Below, piece by piece: positions 56,743-64,000 of a DNA stretch of 64,000 bases. The notes below the pieces were generated by a model. It saw only the letters and a program-made list of their open reading frames with translations. It had not been told where the DNA came from and did not search any database. Position 1 is the first letter of the stretch. The number at the start of each line of letters is the position of its first letter. The position numbers and the translations under genes are program-made. Origin of the DNA: Shouchella sp047238345 (GTDB lineage: Bacteria > Bacillota > Bacilli > Bacillales > Bacillaceae_D); NCBI RefSeq assembly GCF_047238345.1, contig NZ_JBDFMQ010000001.1, forward strand, positions 1,488,001-1,552,000, written 5' to 3'.

Positions 56743-57273
56743 GTGAATCGAAAGCGTATGGTGACACTGATTGCCTTATTGCTTGCAATAACGGCAGGTA
56801 TCATCGTATTAATAAATATAGATCGCACGTCTGGACCACTACAAGAACATGATCAAATTCCAAATATGACGATGGAGCAATATGGCCAAGAAGACGTATC
56901 GTTAAACGATTTTACTTCTGAAGTGCTTGTTTTAAATGTTTGGGCATCGTGGTGTGAACCGTGTATAAGAGAAATGCCTGAACTTATGGAACTAAATGAT
57001 GAGCAAGACAAGATTGAAGTCGTGACCGTCAATATGTTGACGAAGGAATATCGCACATCGGACCCAGTTGAATTTATAGAAGAAATTGGGTTATCACTAC
57101 CTGTACTGTTTGATACAGACGGTGCATTTATTCAAGAAGTAGAACCTTCACGCTTACCAATGACATACATTCTTGATTCAAGTTTAACGATTCAAGATAT
57201 TATAATTGGTGAAGTAACGAATGATCTTTTAATAGAACGAATTGAAGAAGCTATACCAGGATCAACTACTTAA
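56743..57273 (+). CDS. TlpA-like membrane-anchored thiol-disulfide oxidoreductase
   Basis: A 176-aa protein with one N-terminal helix (about 5-24) and an extracytoplasmic thioredoxin fold. The redox motif is WASWCEPCIREMPEL (about 67-81). cis-Pro appears in SRLPMTYIL. Members such as ResA (cytochrome c maturation) and StoA (spore cortex) have this form; which one applies is not clear. Its 3' end overlaps the convergent mciZ-like gene by 8 nt. GTG at 56743 follows AGAGGTG. Confidence 0.85.
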   Translation: MNRKRMVTLIALLLAITAGIIVLINIDRTSGPLQEHDQIPNMTMEQYGQEDVSLNDFTSEVLVLNVWASWCEPCIREMPELMELNDEQDKIEVVTVNMLTKEYRTSDPVEFIEEIGLSLPVLFDTDGAFIQEVEPSRLPMTYILDSSLTIQDIIIGEVTNDLLIERIEEAIPGSTT

Positions 57274-57430
57274 TTCGCTTTAGATGCTTCGTATTGTAAA
57301 CGTACGATTGCTCCATGAGAATCCAATCCGTGACAAGAGTATAGTTCATGGCTGCTTTTTTCAACTCAAACAAAATATCTTCTTTCGTACCAGTTAAAAG
57401 TAGTTGATTTGATCGAATGTGTTTTTTCAA
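57266..57430 (-). CDS. mciZ: MciZ-like FtsZ inhibitor peptide (54 aa)
   Basis: A small frame starting with TTG after GAGGTGA. The product MKKHIRSNQLLLTGTKEDIL followed by FELKKAAMNYTLVTDWI matches the MciZ pattern (MK-x-H, L-x-G, I-x3-LK, V-x-DWI); B. subtilis MciZ is 40 aa and blocks FtsZ assembly in the mother cell. Here about 17 residues are added after DWI. Position next to nudF is as in B. subtilis, but it is oriented opposite to nudF. Too short for ordinary ORF calling. Confidence 0.65.
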   Translation of the reverse strand: MKKHIRSNQLLLTGTKEDILFELKKAAMNYTLVTDWILMEQSYVYNTKHLKRIK

Positions 57431-57505
57431 GATCGTTCACCTCGTCATCATTTTAGGTCGAACAAAACCCACATATACATAGGACATGCAAGGAGCGTGA
57501 AAATC

Positions 57506-58048
57506 ATGACAGTTTTTTCAGAGAAAACGATAAAACGTGACGAGATTTATAAAGGGAAAGTGATTGATGTACTCGTTGATACAGTGGAGCGAGAAGATGG
57601 AGAACAAGCAAAGCGCGAACTTGTGAAACATCCAGGAGCTGTTGCGATCATTGCTGTCACAGAGAAAAATGAAATCATTCTTGTGGAGCAATTTCGAAAA
57701 GCATTAGAAAAACCGATCATTGAAATTCCAGCGGGGAAAATCGAAAAAAATGAAGAACCGAGCAAGACAGCTTTTAGAGAATTAAAAGAGGAAACAGGCT
57801 ATGAAGCGAACCAACTTGAGGAGATTGCCTCGTTTTATACTTCACCAGGGTTTGCAGATGAAATCGTCTATGTGTACGAAGCAACTGGCTTAACACTCGG
57901 AGAGCAAGAGCTTGACGAAGGCGAATTTGTCCATGTTGTAACGAAGACGTTGGCTGAATGTGAAACGCTAATAAAAGAGCAACGAATTCATGATGCGAAG
58001 ACGCTTTATGCGATCCAATATTTAAAGCTTAAAGAAAAGATTTTATAA
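57506..58048 (+). CDS. nudF: ADP-ribose pyrophosphatase (Nudix)
   Basis: Hydrolyses ADP-ribose to AMP and ribose 5-phosphate. A 180-aa Nudix enzyme; the Nudix box is PAGKIEKNEEPSKTAFRELK followed by EETGYE (about 75-100) and PGFADEIVYVYEA carries the ADPR-specific segment. AAGGAGCGTGA precedes ATG 57506; the frame opens 87 nt earlier but without a ribosome binding site and overlapping the mciZ-like gene. Followed by spoIIM and fur, as in B. subtilis. Confidence 0.93.
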   Translation: MTVFSEKTIKRDEIYKGKVIDVLVDTVEREDGEQAKRELVKHPGAVAIIAVTEKNEIILVEQFRKALEKPIIEIPAGKIEKNEEPSKTAFRELKEETGYEANQLEEIASFYTSPGFADEIVYVYEATGLTLGEQELDEGEFVHVVTKTLAECETLIKEQRIHDAKTLYAIQYLKLKEKIL

Positions 58049-58049
58049 G

Positions 58050-58078
58050 TCATAGCTTCACCCTCCTCGACATATAGT
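58050..58078 (+). promoter_or_regulatory. Probable sigma-E promoter of spoIIM
   Basis: TCATAGC (58050-58056) and CATATAGT (58071-58078), 14 bp apart, fit the sigma-E pattern (about KMATATT, 14-15 bp, CATACAHT) with a few deviations. Start would be near 58085, 14 nt before the spoIIM ATG. spoIIM is sigma-E dependent in B. subtilis. Confidence 0.55.
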
Positions 58079-58098
58079 GAAGGGAGGAGGGACAGGCT

Positions 58099-58740
58099 AT
58101 GAAACGAATTGAAACGGTAGATCAAATTATTACCCACATCAAACAACGGAAATCTGTCTATTTATTTGTTAGTATACTGTTCTTAATGGGAATTATTTTC
58201 GGAGCGTTTCTCGTTAATAGCATTAGTCTGACTCAACGTCACGATCTTTTTCAATATTTAAGTCAGTTTTTCCATGAAATGAATAATGGTCATATTGATA
58301 CAACGGCAAACGAATTGTTCGTTGCTAGCATCATTCATTACAGCAAGTACATTGGATTGTTATGGATTTTAGGCATTTCAATGATTGGGTTGCCTTTAAT
58401 CTTTGTGCTGCTATTTATGAAAGGTATTGTAATAGGATTTACGGTAGGATTTCTGGTGAACCAGATGGGCGCGCAAGGATTTGTCATTGCTTTTGTGAGC
58501 GTATTCCCACAAAATATTATTTTAATTCCTGTTTTTATTGCGGTAGGTTGTTTAAGCGTTCGTTTCTGTATGCGATTATTTAAACATACCTTTCTCAAAG
58601 GACAGCATGAGCCTATTTTTCCTCATTTTCTAAGATACACGTTGATAATCGTTTGTCTACTTGCATTGACGTTTATCGCGGCTTTTTTTGAAGCATATGT
58701 TGCGCCAGCCCTTTTAAAATGGACGTTATCACTATTTTAG
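58099..58740 (+). CDS. spoIIM: Stage II sporulation protein M
   Basis: A 213-aa membrane protein with five helices; component of the SpoIIDMP complex that remodels septal peptidoglycan and drives engulfment. The SpoIIM family (DUF95) is recognised by IFGAFLVNSIS (about 33-43), GLLWILGISMIGLPLIF (about 87-103) and GFTVGFLVNQMGAQGFVIAFVS. It lies between nudF and fur. AGGGAGGAGGG is an exceptionally strong ribosome binding site that may be masked in read-through mRNA. Confidence 0.93.
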   Translation: MKRIETVDQIITHIKQRKSVYLFVSILFLMGIIFGAFLVNSISLTQRHDLFQYLSQFFHEMNNGHIDTTANELFVASIIHYSKYIGLLWILGISMIGLPLIFVLLFMKGIVIGFTVGFLVNQMGAQGFVIAFVSVFPQNIILIPVFIAVGCLSVRFCMRLFKHTFLKGQHEPIFPHFLRYTLIIVCLLALTFIAAFFEAYVAPALLKWTLSLF

Positions 58741-58757
58741 AATGAGTCTAAAATAGT
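58731..58757. terminator. Hairpin at the end of spoIIM
   Basis: An 11-bp stem (58731-58741 with 58747-58757) covers the spoIIM stop. There is no T run, so termination is uncertain; it may instead stabilise the mRNA end. Confidence 0.4.
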
Positions 58758-58777
58758 AATTAATATTCATTTTCAAT

Positions 58778-58822
58778 TTATAATAATTATTAATTGACAA
58801 CAGTTTTCTCCCATTTTATAAT
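58778..58822 (+). promoter_or_regulatory. fur promoter with PerR-type box
   Basis: Consensus-quality sigma-A promoter TTGACA (58794-58799), 17 bp, TATAAT (58817-58822). Immediately upstream, TTATAATAATTATTA (58778-58792) matches 14 of 15 positions of the PerR box TTATAATNATTATAA. In B. subtilis fur is repressed by PerR, so peroxide-responsive control is expected here. Confidence 0.75.
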
Positions 58823-58857
58823 AAAGAAACTAGATCGCTTGGACGGAGGAGGCTGTT

Positions 58858-59343
58858 ATGGAAAATCGATTAGAGCGAATTAAAAAGCAATTACATGCTC
58901 AAAGCTATAAACTAACGCCCCAGCGGGAAGCGACTGTCATGGTTTTATTAGAGCATGAAGAAGATCATTTAAGTGCTGAAGATGTATACTTACTCGTTAA
59001 AGAAAAAGCACCAGAAATTGGCCTAGCAACTGTTTATCGTACTTTAGAGTTATTAACTGAATTAAAAGTTGTTGATAAAATTAATTTTGGAGACGGCGTT
59101 TCGCGCTTTGATTTACGCCAAGAAGGTGTTAACCATTCGCACCACCACCTTGTTTGTATTGAGTGCGGGGCAGTGGATGAAATTCAAGAAGACTTATTAG
59201 GCGAAGTCGAAACGATCGTTGAAAGAGACTTTCGTTTTAAAGTGAAAGACCACCGTTTAACCTTTCATGGCATTTGTCATAGATGTCATGACCAGCCCGC
59301 TTCAACAAAAGAAACGGACCCAACGTTAGCGAAACAAGTTTAA
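58858..59343 (+). CDS. fur: Ferric uptake regulator Fur
   Basis: A 161-aa metal-dependent repressor. N-terminal winged helix (about 1-85) with LTPQREATVMVLLEHEEDHL and GLATVYRTLELL; metal sites HSHHHLVCIECGAVDE (about 92-107) and the second zinc pair CHRCHD near the C-terminus. Placement after spoIIM matches B. subtilis fur (yqkL). GGAGGAGG precedes the ATG. Fur, and not PerR or Zur, is favoured by HHHLVC-x2-CG and the synteny. Confidence 0.9.
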   Translation: MENRLERIKKQLHAQSYKLTPQREATVMVLLEHEEDHLSAEDVYLLVKEKAPEIGLATVYRTLELLTELKVVDKINFGDGVSRFDLRQEGVNHSHHHLVCIECGAVDEIQEDLLGEVETIVERDFRFKVKDHRLTFHGICHRCHDQPASTKETDPTLAKQV

Positions 59344-59369
59344 CCGCCAATTTTGGCGGTTTTTTTTCG
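59342..59369 (+). terminator. fur terminator
   Basis: AACCGCCA pairs with TGGCGGTT, followed by a run of eight T. Confidence 0.85.
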
Positions 59370-59489
59370 TTAATTGAGAATGAGAATAGCTCAAACTAGG
59401 TAAATAAGGAAGAAGTATTTGGCTGTTTGTACGGATGAACGTTTTAATCAATAAAATTCTAATCATTCTAATTTAACTGAAAATAATGC

Positions 59490-59547
59490 TTGCTTTTTGT
59501 TTTTATCAAATTGTATACTTGCCTTACAACTTTTTAAAGCGCTTACA
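59490..59547 (+). promoter_or_regulatory. Promoter and CcpA cre site of the TAXI-TRAP operon
   Basis: TTGCTT (59490-59495) and TATACT (59514-59519), 18 bp apart, form a sigma-A promoter. TTAAAGCGCTTACA (59534-59547) matches 13 of 14 positions of the cre consensus TGWAARCGYTWNCW and lies just downstream of the expected start, the usual site for CcpA roadblock repression. Confidence 0.65.
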
Positions 59548-59565
59548 TTTAAGGGGGTGACAGGA

Positions 59566-60567
59566 ATGAAAAAACAAAGTTGGTTAATGGGTATGACATT
59601 GAGTGCCGCTACGTTCATGTTTGCTGGTTGTGCAAATGATGACAACACGTATTATTCCATAGCAACTGCTTCAACAGGAGGTACGTATTACCCGATTGGG
59701 GTTGGGATGGGAAATCTTTGGACGGAGGAGTTAATGGACTTAGGGATAAGAGCAACAGGACAATCTTCCGCCGGATCGGTCGAAAATATTGACTTGCTTC
59801 GAAAAGAGGAAGCGCAATTTGGTATCTTACAAGGGTTAATTGCTGATCAAGCTTATCGCGGTATTGGCATTTATGAAGGGAGCCCCTACGAAGATTTGCG
59901 CTCTATATCGATGCTATGGTCGAATGTTGAACATTTTGTTTTAATGAATGGTCAAATTCAAAGCGGTACAATATCAGATGTGGAAGGAACGTCATTTTCA
60001 ATCGGACCACAGGCTAGTGGGACCGAACAATCAACACGAGCGCTTATTAATGGAATCGGTTTGAGTATTGACGATCTTTCACCTGATTACCTTGGCTATG
60101 ACGACACGATTTCATCTATGCGAGATGGGCGATTGGATGGAGGCTCTTTACCAGCTGGCGTACCGGTTACTGCCATCACGGATATGTATGCTAGTGGCGT
60201 TCGGGCGACTGTTTTAGACGTTACGGATGAACAACTAGAGGCAATTAATGAGGTATATCCGGTTTTTTTTCGCTATGAAATAGAAGCCAATACGTATCCT
60301 CGTCAAGAGGAACCAATTTATACCATTGCACAATCAAATGTACTTGGTGTTGATAAACATCAAGAAGCAGAGCAGATTTATTTATTAACAAAGACATTAT
60401 TTGAGAATCTAGAGACGATGTATGATGTACATAATTCAGCTCGCGAGATGTCGTTAGAATCCGCGCTTGTTGGCGTATCTGTTCCGCTTCATATTGGTGC
60501 TTATGAGTACTTTATTGAACAAGGTGTAGAGATACCAGATGAATTAATTCCACCAGAGCTTGATTAA
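59566..60567 (+). CDS. TAXI-family TRAP solute-binding lipoprotein
   Basis: A 333-aa extracellular receptor with a lipoprotein signal: FMFAGCAND has the lipobox Cys at about residue 22. The TAXI motif is visible as TASTGGTYYPIGVGMGNLW (about 34-52), followed by QFGILQGLIADQAYRG. It delivers a carboxylate to the fused permease encoded next. AAGGGGGTG precedes ATG 59566. The adjoining glycolate-oxidase-like gene suggests a hydroxy-acid or dicarboxylate, but the substrate is not shown. Confidence 0.9.
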   Translation: MKKQSWLMGMTLSAATFMFAGCANDDNTYYSIATASTGGTYYPIGVGMGNLWTEELMDLGIRATGQSSAGSVENIDLLRKEEAQFGILQGLIADQAYRGIGIYEGSPYEDLRSISMLWSNVEHFVLMNGQIQSGTISDVEGTSFSIGPQASGTEQSTRALINGIGLSIDDLSPDYLGYDDTISSMRDGRLDGGSLPAGVPVTAITDMYASGVRATVLDVTDEQLEAINEVYPVFFRYEIEANTYPRQEEPIYTIAQSNVLGVDKHQEAEQIYLLTKTLFENLETMYDVHNSAREMSLESALVGVSVPLHIGAYEYFIEQGVEIPDELIPPELD

Positions 60568-60589
60568 AGATAGAGGGGGATGGGTACAT

Positions 60590-62551
60590 ATGGAAGACAA
60601 ACTGAAACAGACGCAAAAAGTGGATGAGGGAGTGAATGATGTTGCAATCGGTCGCGCATTAAGTGGCTGGCAATACCGTGTAGTGGCTTTTGTAGCCGTT
60701 TTACTATCAGCATTTTCAATCTACGTTAATAGTTTTATGAATATTCAAGAGATTTATCGGAATATCCTGTTCCTCACAATGTTACTGATTCTAGCATTTT
60801 TACTCTATCCAGCTCGTAAAAACCTTCCAGCATACCGTTTTTCAACTTTTGATCTCATACTCGCATTGTTTGGAGTGGTCGGAACAGGGTATTTACTGAT
60901 CTTTTATACAACGATTCATGTGGATAGGATGTCTCAAGCTGTTCCGTTGGACTATGTCTTTGCGACTTTAACCATTCTTTTATTACTTGAAGCTACTAGG
61001 CGCTCACTTGGAATTTTCATCCCTATTCTCGCTGCATTAGCGATGGTTTACGCGGTATTTGGTCCATATTTTCCTGGGATGTTCGGTCACGCAGGTTTTT
61101 CGATTGAACGATTGTTATATCGTGTCTATATGACGACAGAAGGTGTTTTTGGGATGACCCTTTCAATCGCGTCTACTTACATTGTCATTTTCATTTTATT
61201 TGGAGCCTTCTTAAGTGTTAGTGGCGCTTCCAAACTATTTAACGATTTAGCGATAGCGGTTGCAGGTCAAAGGCGTGGTGGACCTGCTCAAGTAGCTGTT
61301 CTTTCAAGTGCACTTACAGGTTCCTTAAATGGAAGTGCAGTAGCAAACGTTGCGACTACAGGCGCATTTACGATTCCACTTATGAAACAAGTAGGCTTAA
61401 AAAAGAATTACGCTGCTGCAGTAGAGGCAACAGCTTCAACTGGTGGAATGATGATGCCACCAATAATGGGTGCGGCTGCTTTTATTATGGCTGGCTTTTT
61501 AGGCGTCCCCTATTCAACGATTGTTTTTGCTGCTTTAATTCCAACCTTTTTGTATTTTATAGCACTTGTGTTTGCCATAGATTTAGAGGCAAAGAAGCAA
61601 GGGTTAAAAGGAATGAGTAAAGAATCCATTCCACAAGTATGGGAGGTTTTAAAAGAACGTGGGTTGCTTTTAGTGCCAATTCTTGTCGTAATTGGAACGT
61701 TACTTGCGGGCTATACACCTTTGTTGGCCGGTTTTGCTGGCATCATTGTCGTTATCATTGCAAGCTGGCTAACAAAAAGTAAAGAAACACGTGTTACATT
61801 TAAAAAGGTTAAAGTTGCCTTTATTAATGGAGCAAAAAGTTCCATACAAGTTGGGCTTGCGTGTGCTTCCATCGGAATAATCATTGCTGTTGTCACAATG
61901 ACTGGTCTTGGGTCAGCTATTGCTTATAACGTGTTAAATGCTGCAGATGGGGTATTGTGGATTGCTCTCGTTCTTGTGATGGCAACGTGTATTGTGCTTA
62001 GCATGGGTTTGCCTTCAACAGCACTTTATATTGTAGTAGCCGTTACGGCTGCACCGGCTCTAGTTGAAATAGGCGTTAATCCAATTGCTGCTCATTTCTT
62101 TGTTTTTTGGTTTGGTGCTTTATCAAATATTACGCCGCCAGTTGCGCTTGCATCATTTACAGCTGCAGGAATTGCAGGCGCCGATGCAATGAAAACATCT
62201 TGGACTTCAGTCAAGCTAGCATTACCAGGTTTTATTATTCCATTTATGATTGCATATAATCCCGTCATGGTCTTACAAGAAACAGCAGATCATTCACTTA
62301 CGATCATGTCTGTTGCTGTCACACTTGTCACATCTATTATTGGGGTTTTTGCAATTGCTGTTGCTTTAAGCGGCTTTCTTTCCATTCACTTGCTTATCCC
62401 TGAACGCATTCTTTACTTTGTTGGTTCGTTGTTTTTAATTGCTCCTGGTCTAACTAGCGATGCTATTGGTTTCCTCCTTCTCCTTTTTGCGACCATTTGG
62501 CATTCAGTTCGTGCGAAGAAGGAACAGGCGAATATCGCTCCTCCAATATAA
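60590..62551 (+). CDS. TRAP transporter permease, fused DctQ-DctM (TAXI type)
   Basis: A 653-aa membrane protein: a small 4-helix module (about 30-165) fused to a 12-13-helix DctM-like module (about 170-650). GGPAQVAVLSSALTGSLNGS and ATASTGGMMMPPIMGAAAF mark the first half of the substrate path, MGLPSTALYIVVAVTAAPAL the second. Sodium-coupled uptake. A TTG at 60560 overlaps the previous stop, but the ATG at 60590 after AGAGGGGG gives the usual start. Middle of a four-gene operon. Confidence 0.9.
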   Translation: MEDKLKQTQKVDEGVNDVAIGRALSGWQYRVVAFVAVLLSAFSIYVNSFMNIQEIYRNILFLTMLLILAFLLYPARKNLPAYRFSTFDLILALFGVVGTGYLLIFYTTIHVDRMSQAVPLDYVFATLTILLLLEATRRSLGIFIPILAALAMVYAVFGPYFPGMFGHAGFSIERLLYRVYMTTEGVFGMTLSIASTYIVIFILFGAFLSVSGASKLFNDLAIAVAGQRRGGPAQVAVLSSALTGSLNGSAVANVATTGAFTIPLMKQVGLKKNYAAAVEATASTGGMMMPPIMGAAAFIMAGFLGVPYSTIVFAALIPTFLYFIALVFAIDLEAKKQGLKGMSKESIPQVWEVLKERGLLLVPILVVIGTLLAGYTPLLAGFAGIIVVIIASWLTKSKETRVTFKKVKVAFINGAKSSIQVGLACASIGIIIAVVTMTGLGSAIAYNVLNAADGVLWIALVLVMATCIVLSMGLPSTALYIVVAVTAAPALVEIGVNPIAAHFFVFWFGALSNITPPVALASFTAAGIAGADAMKTSWTSVKLALPGFIIPFMIAYNPVMVLQETADHSLTIMSVAVTLVTSIIGVFAIAVALSGFLSIHLLIPERILYFVGSLFLIAPGLTSDAIGFLLLLFATIWHSVRAKKEQANIAPPI

Positions 62552-62570
62552 ATGAAAGGTGGTTGTGTAA

Positions 62571-63278
62571 ATGGCCGGTTTAATCGAAAGAAAGAAAGTT
62601 TCTCTCCAAGTTTTAGATCATTTAAAGGAAATGATTGGTCAAGAACCATACGTAAGTGGGGCAAAACTCCCTTCAGAAATGGAACTGGTTGACATGTTTC
62701 AAGTGAGCCGTGCACCTATAAGAGAGGCGTTAACCGTACTTACGGCAATGGATGTCATTGAGTCAAAGCAAGGTGGAGGACGTTGGGTAAAAAACGTTCA
62801 GCTTATTTCTATGATGGAGCACGTAAAGCTTGGTACGGTCTCTGTTGAAGAAGTACACGGACTGTTAGAAATGAGACATATTATTGAGACAGAAGCAGCT
62901 GCACTAGCAGCCCTCCGCGCAGATGAAGATGATTTTTTTGCTTTAGAACAAGCGTTAATTGCTTTTTCGGAGACCGTTGCATCTGATCAAGTTATAGGAA
63001 GTGAAGCAGATTCTCATTTTCATTTTGTTCTCGTAAATGCAGCGAAAAACCCTTTTTTGACGGCCACATTAGAGAACACAAAAGAATTGTTAAAAGACGC
63101 CATTGACTTTTCCTTACGCCTAAACATCGGTAAAGTTGAAAAAAGACGTAACGTGTATGAAGAACATCAAGCCATTTATGAGGCCGTTGTGGCGAGAGAT
63201 ATAGAAGCTGCAAGGGAAGCGATGAATACTCATTTAACAAATGTTCGCAAAAAATTAGGAGATCCCAAGGTTCTATGA
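62571..63278 (+). CDS. GntR/FCD-family transcriptional regulator
   Basis: A 235-aa repressor or activator of the FadR/LldR class. N-terminal winged helix (about 5-75) with SGAKLPSEMELVDMFQVSRA and PIREALTVLTAMDVIE; C-terminal FCD ligand domain with metal-binding candidates in ADSHFHFVLVNAA and HQAIYEAV. Being cotranscribed with a TRAP transporter and a glycolate-oxidase-like gene, it probably senses the hydroxy-acid substrate and controls this operon. AAAGGTGG precedes the ATG. Confidence 0.88.
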   Translation: MAGLIERKKVSLQVLDHLKEMIGQEPYVSGAKLPSEMELVDMFQVSRAPIREALTVLTAMDVIESKQGGGRWVKNVQLISMMEHVKLGTVSVEEVHGLLEMRHIIETEAAALAALRADEDDFFALEQALIAFSETVASDQVIGSEADSHFHFVLVNAAKNPFLTATLENTKELLKDAIDFSLRLNIGKVEKRRNVYEEHQAIYEAVVARDIEAAREAMNTHLTNVRKKLGDPKVL

Positions 63279-63292
63279 AAAGGAGAGAAACG

Positions 63293-64000
63293 ATGCGACC
63301 AAACAAAGAAAGGACGTTGTTAGAAGAACTTCAACAAACAATTAATTCAGAACGAATTCTTACATCGCCTGAAGATTGTGTCAGCTATGGGTTTGATGCT
63401 TCATTTGGTGCCTGCACGCCAGATGTTGTTGTTCAAGCTTGCTCTACTGACGAGGTTGTTACAGTGATGAAACTGGCAAACAAATACCTTGTCCCTGTTT
63501 ACCCTCGTGGACAAGGGACGAGTTTAAGCGGGGGGCCTATTCCCGTTAAAAGGGGCCTCGTTCTTGATTGTTCACAATGGAACAACAAGCTGACCATTAA
63601 TTCCGACGATATGATTGCAATTGTGTCTCCAGGTGTGCTGACATCAAAAATTGACGAAGAGGCTGAACAATATGGATATATGTATCCTCCAGATCCGAGC
63701 AGTGCTCACGTATCTACAATTGGAGGCAATTTAGCTGAAAATGCAGGCGGACCGAGAGGATTAAAATATGGCGTCACAAAAGATTACGTATTGGGGTTAG
63801 AAATTGTCACACCAGAAGGAGAGGTTGTTCGTACTGGTGGAAAAACAGTGAAAAATGTGACTGGCTATGACCTGACGAAACTAATTGTTGGGTCGGAAGG
63901 GACTTTAGCTGTCATTACAGAGGCGACGTTGAAATTAGTACCTAGACCGAAGGCAACCAAAACGCTACTTGCGTTGTTTGATGAAATTGTTGATTCAGGT
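63293..64000 (+). CDS. glcD: FAD-linked oxidase, glycolate oxidase GlcD-like (3' end beyond window)
   Basis: The first 236 codons of an FAD-binding PCMH-type oxidoreductase run to the window end without a stop. VPVYPRGQGTSLSGGPIPV (about 74-92, FAD binding), YPPDPSSAHVSTIGGNLAEN, then AGGPRGLKYG and KNVTGYDLTKLIVGSEGTLA are the GlcD/D-lactate dehydrogenase signatures. The likely substrates are glycolate or D-lactate. AAGGAGAG precedes the ATG. Partial because of the window end, not because the gene is broken. Partner subunits (GlcE, GlcF) would lie beyond. Confidence 0.9.
   Translation, partial: MRPNKERTLLEELQQTINSERILTSPEDCVSYGFDASFGACTPDVVVQACSTDEVVTVMKLANKYLVPVYPRGQGTSLSGGPIPVKRGLVLDCSQWNNKLTINSDDMIAIVSPGVLTSKIDEEAEQYGYMYPPDPSSAHVSTIGGNLAENAGGPRGLKYGVTKDYVLGLEIVTPEGEVVRTGGKTVKNVTGYDLTKLIVGSEGTLAVITEATLKLVPRPKATKTLLALFDEIVDSG

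Noticed and set aside
57419..57505. N-terminal extension of NudF
   Set aside because: No Shine-Dalgarno before 57419, overlap with the mciZ-like gene, and the ATG at 57506 has an ideal one.
1..64000. CRISPR arrays, insertion sequences, prophage, tRNA or rRNA genes
   Set aside because: No regularly spaced direct repeats, transposase, phage genes or recognisable tRNA/rRNA sequence were seen on reading; small tRNAs could still be missed without a search tool.

Overview
The window reads as a continuous piece of chromosome from a low-GC, spore-forming Bacillaceae. Gene order repeatedly matches Bacillus subtilis blocks: pbpA-yqzC/yqzD-rpmG-yqgN-moeB/thiF-yqgO-gluP-yqgQ-glcK, yjcF-yjcG-yjcH, ycgF/ycgG, yqjA-yqjC-yqjE, and mciZ-nudF-spoIIM-fur. 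Sporulation genes (a GerA/SpoVAF family protein, spoIIM, mciZ, an asnO-type synthetase, a soluble Spo-type sensor kinase), a NaChBac-type sodium channel, a BCCT osmolyte carrier and a C30 carotenoid cluster together suggest a pigmented, probably alkaliphilic or halotolerant relative of the Alkalihalobacillus/Shouchella group. That placement is inference. No phage, insertion sequence, CRISPR array, rRNA or tRNA was seen.

Layout: 1-13.9 kb holds the yqg block (class B penicillin-binding protein, L33, folate enzyme, DUF92 protein, E1-like enzyme, rhomboid protease, glucokinase) and aspartase. At 13.9-19.3 kb a TPP riboswitch with its terminator precedes thiE-thiS-thiG-thiO-thiD, followed by two membrane proteins and a YqgV-type thiamine-binding protein. 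No thiF lies in this cluster; the E1-like enzyme at 5.7 kb is the obvious substitute. At 19.3-24.5 kb are yjcF/G/H homologues, two small genes, fumC and msrA-msrB. At 24.6-33.3 kb are a BCCT carrier, a histidine kinase, a LysE exporter divergent from a YcgG/GntA-family protein, YqjA, an L,D-transpeptidase, a Prli42-like micropeptide, a VOC protein, a peptidase and a tiny protein resembling sigma region 3.

At 33.3-45.2 kb come YaaR, an SRPBCC protein, DarB, a membrane-anchored subtilisin with a sensor-like ectodomain, a polysaccharide deacetylase relative, TnrA with its own TnrA box, aspartokinase, the sodium channel, a dehydrogenase, AsnO and an alkyltransferase-like protein. At 45.3-53.2 kb two convergent operons encode C30 carotenoid synthesis: CrtN, a CrtN paralogue and CrtM on the plus strand, and a CruF-like hydratase, acyltransferase, glycosyltransferase and third CrtN/CrtD-type enzyme on the minus strand. 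The simplest reading is backbone synthesis on one side and hydration, desaturation, glycosylation and acylation of an end group on the other.

At 53.3-64.0 kb are PTS EIIA(Glc), a UPF0316 protein, a RuBisCO-like protein with Gln in place of the carbamylated Lys, UppP, a TlpA-like thioredoxin, mciZ, nudF, spoIIM, fur (behind a PerR-type box), and a TAXI-TRAP transporter with a GntR regulator and a glycolate-oxidase-like gene cut by the window end. The transporter promoter carries a near-consensus cre site. The most unusual items are the free-standing GH15 N-terminal domain, the RuBisCO-like protein, the altered channel selectivity filter, the sensor-subtilisin, and a predicted occlusion of the spoIIM ribosome binding site in read-through mRNA.
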